Source: an uncultured Collinsella sp. (GTDB lineage: Bacteria > Actinomycetota > Coriobacteriia > Coriobacteriales > Coriobacteriaceae). Taken from it: 5,942 bases of DNA. The DNA is taken from NCBI GenBank assembly GCA_900764025.1, contig CAAFMM010000132.1, forward strand, positions 1 to 5,942, written 5' to 3'. The position numbers were made by a program, and so were the translations under genes. A model generated the notes under the pieces. It saw nothing but the letters and a program-made list of their open reading frames with translations, ran no database searches and was not told the origin of the DNA. Positions 4,275-5,942 of this stretch are shown here, piece by piece (position 1 is the stretch's first letter; every line of letters starts with the position of its first letter).

Positions 4275-5942
4275 ATGGCTAAGCCTAAGTACAAGCTTTC
4301 CGATACCCGTAACATCGGCATCATGGCCCACATCGATGCCGGTAAGACCACCACGACCGAGCGTATTCTTTACTACACCGGTAAGACCCACAAGATCGGT
4401 GAGGTCCATGAGGGCGCTGCCACCATGGACTGGATGGTTCAGGAGCAGGAGCGCGGCGTAACCATTACCTCCGCTGCTACCACGTGCTTCTGGAACAAGG
4501 ACGGTAAGGACTACCGCATCCAGATCATCGACACCCCGGGCCACGTTGACTTCACCGCCGAGGTCGAGCGCTGCCTGCGCGTCCTCGATGGCGCTGTCGC
4601 CGTCTTCGACGCCGTTGCCGGCGTTCAGCCCCAGTCTGAGACCGTTTGGCGTCAGGCTTCTACCTTCAACGTCCCCCGCATCGCCTTCATCAACAAGTAT
4701 GACCGCGTGGGCGCTGACTTCTTCAACGCTATCGAGACCATGAAGGATCGTCTCGACGCTAACGCCGTGGCCGCTCAGGTCCCGATGGGCGCCGAGGACA
4801 ACTTCTGGGGCGTCATCGACCTGGTCACCATGACTGCATGGGACTTCAAGGCCGACGAGAAGGGCATGACCTACCCCGAGCCGATGGACGAGATCCCGGC
4901 TGAGTTTGCCGACATCGCTGCCACCAAGCGCGAGGAGCTCCTCGACGCTGCTGCCAGCTTTGACGACGAGCTCATGGAGAAGATCCTCATGGAGGAGGAC
5001 TTCACCGTCGAGGAGCTCAAGGCCGCTCTGCGTAAGGGTGTTCTGGCCAACGAGCTCAACCTCGTCTTCGTGGGCTCCGCCTACAAGAACAAGGGCGTCC
5101 AAGAGCTGCTCGACGCTGTCGTCGACTACCTGCCCAGCCCGCTCGACGTCGAGGCCGTCACCGGTACCGATCCGGATACCGGCGAGGAGATCCAGCGTCA
5201 TCCTTCCTTCGACGAGCCCTTCTCCGGCCTGGTCTTCAAGATCATGACCGACCCGTTCGTCGGTAAGCTCACCTATGTCCGCGTTTACTCCGGCCGCGCC
5301 GAGTCCGGCTCCTACGTGGTCAACGCTTCCAACGGTCAGCGCGAGCGCCTCGGCCGCATCCTCGAGATGAACGCCGCCGAGCGTATCGACCGTGACGACG
5401 CTGCCGCCGGCGACATCGTCGCTTGCGTCGGCTTCAAGAACTCCACCACCGGTGACACCCTGTGCGCCGAGGGCAAGGAGATCGTCCTCGAGAAGATCGA
5501 GTTCGCTAAGCCCGTTATCGACGTTGCCATCGAGCCCAAGACCAAGGCCGAGCAGGACAAGATGTCCCTGGCTCTGACCAAGCTCGCCGAGGAGGACCCG
5601 ACCTTCCAGGTGTCCACCAACCACGAGACCGGCCAGACCATCATCGCCGGCATGGGCGAGCTGCACCTCGAGATCATCGTCGACCGTCTGCTCCGCGAGT
5701 TCAAGGTTGACGCTAACGTCGGTAAGCCCCAGGTTGCCTACCGCGAGACCGCTGGTCACGACGTCGAGAAGGCTGAGGGCAAGTTCGTCCGTCAGTCCGG
5801 TGGTCGCGGTCAGTACGGCCACGCCGTCATCAAGCTCGAGAAGATGGAGGAGGGCTTCGGCTACGAGTTCGTCAACGCTATCGTCGGCGGCGTCGTGCCC
5901 AAGGAGTACATCCCGTCCATCGACAAGGGCATCCAGGAGGCC
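4275..5942 (+). CDS. fusA: Elongation factor G, N-terminal 556 codons (3' end outside window)
   Basis: EF-G is the GTPase that moves tRNA and mRNA through the ribosome and, with RRF, recycles ribosomes. The G domain shows G1 AHIDAGKT (18-25), G2 RGVTI (60-64), G3 DTPGHVDF (86-93), G4 NKYD (140-143, where NKMD is usual) and G5 GSAYKNKG (267-274). Domain II begins near [22 protein letters not shown]. Domain III includes GMGELHLEI, and domain IV begins near [10 protein letters not shown], with [10 protein letters not shown] further on. The frame is intact to the last base, leaving roughly 140-150 residues beyond the window. The start is ATG 4275 with AAGGA (4264-4268) 6 nt upstream. The 19-nt gap to rpsG implies cotranscription in the str operon. 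No fusidic acid resistance change was assessed. Confidence 0.99.
   Translation, partial: MAKPKYKLSDTRNIGIMAHIDAGKTTTTERILYYTGKTHKIGEVHEGAATMDWMVQEQERGVTITSAATTCFWNKDGKDYRIQIIDTPGHVDFTAEVERCLRVLDGAVAVFDAVAGVQPQSETVWRQASTFNVPRIAFINKYDRVGADFFNAIETMKDRLDANAVAAQVPMGAEDNFWGVIDLVTMTAWDFKADEKGMTYPEPMDEIPAEFADIAATKREELLDAAASFDDELMEKILMEEDFTVEELKAALRKGVLANELNLVFVGSAYKNKGVQELLDAVVDYLPSPLDVEAVTGTDPDTGEEIQRHPSFDEPFSGLVFKIMTDPFVGKLTYVRVYSGRAESGSYVVNASNGQRERLGRILEMNAAERIDRDDAAAGDIVACVGFKNSTTGDTLCAEGKEIVLEKIEFAKPVIDVAIEPKTKAEQDKMSLALTKLAEEDPTFQVSTNHETGQTIIAGMGELHLEIIVDRLLREFKVDANVGKPQVAYRETAGHDVEKAEGKFVRQSGGRGQYGHAVIKLEKMEEGFGYEFVNAIVGGVVPKEYIPSIDKGIQEA

Noticed and set aside
3767..4354. Minus-strand open frame opposite rpsG
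   Set aside because: Same cause: antisense to a strongly biased ribosomal gene, with no family resemblance.
4257..5822. Long open frame (521 codons) on the minus strand opposite fusA
   Set aside because: It is a mirror of the biased codons of fusA, is low-complexity (Leu, Val, Gly, Asp rich), and lies exactly antisense to an unmistakable EF-G.
1..5942. CRISPR array, tRNA or rRNA genes
   Set aside because: No regularly spaced repeats, tRNA-like cloverleaf or rRNA segments were found on reading either strand.

Overview
The window is a bacterial chromosomal segment covering the junction between the RNA polymerase operon (rpoBC) and the streptomycin ribosomal operon (rpsL-rpsG-fusA). High GC, strong C/G third-base preference in the housekeeping genes, and an actinobacterial gene order point to Actinomycetota. 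The protein sequences and the unusual RpoC tail suggest the class Coriobacteriia (a Collinsella-like gut bacterium). That placement is from recall, not from a search.

Layout: (1) 1-1060, the 3' end of rpoC (beta'). After the conserved core it carries a linker, a helix-hairpin-helix domain that aligns without gaps to the C-terminal domain of the RNA polymerase alpha subunit, and a long acidic tail. (2) 1061-1261, a strong intrinsic terminator, a hairpin repeat, and a SigW-type ECF promoter. (3) 1262-2807, a two-gene ECF sigma factor / membrane anti-sigma module in which the genes overlap by 50 nt. Its codon use is visibly different from its neighbours, it has its own terminator, and it is bracketed by a 38-bp imperfect inverted repeat (1134-1171 and 2926-2963). 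(4) 2808-3330, a 523-nt gene-free stretch holding the module terminator, a short perfect hairpin, the right inverted repeat, a very large inverted-repeat structure (2989-3122), and a good sigma-70-type promoter for the str operon. (5) 3331-5942, rpsL (TTG start, natural Arg88), rpsG and the first 556 codons of fusA, in one direction with short spacers.

How the genes work together: rpoC, rpsL, rpsG and fusA supply transcription and translation machinery. The sigma/anti-sigma pair looks like an autoregulated envelope-stress switch placed between two normally adjacent operons. The most unusual features are the alpha-CTD-like domain on beta', the inverted-repeat-bracketed ECF module, the giant hairpin upstream of the str promoter, and the S12 residue associated with streptomycin resistance.
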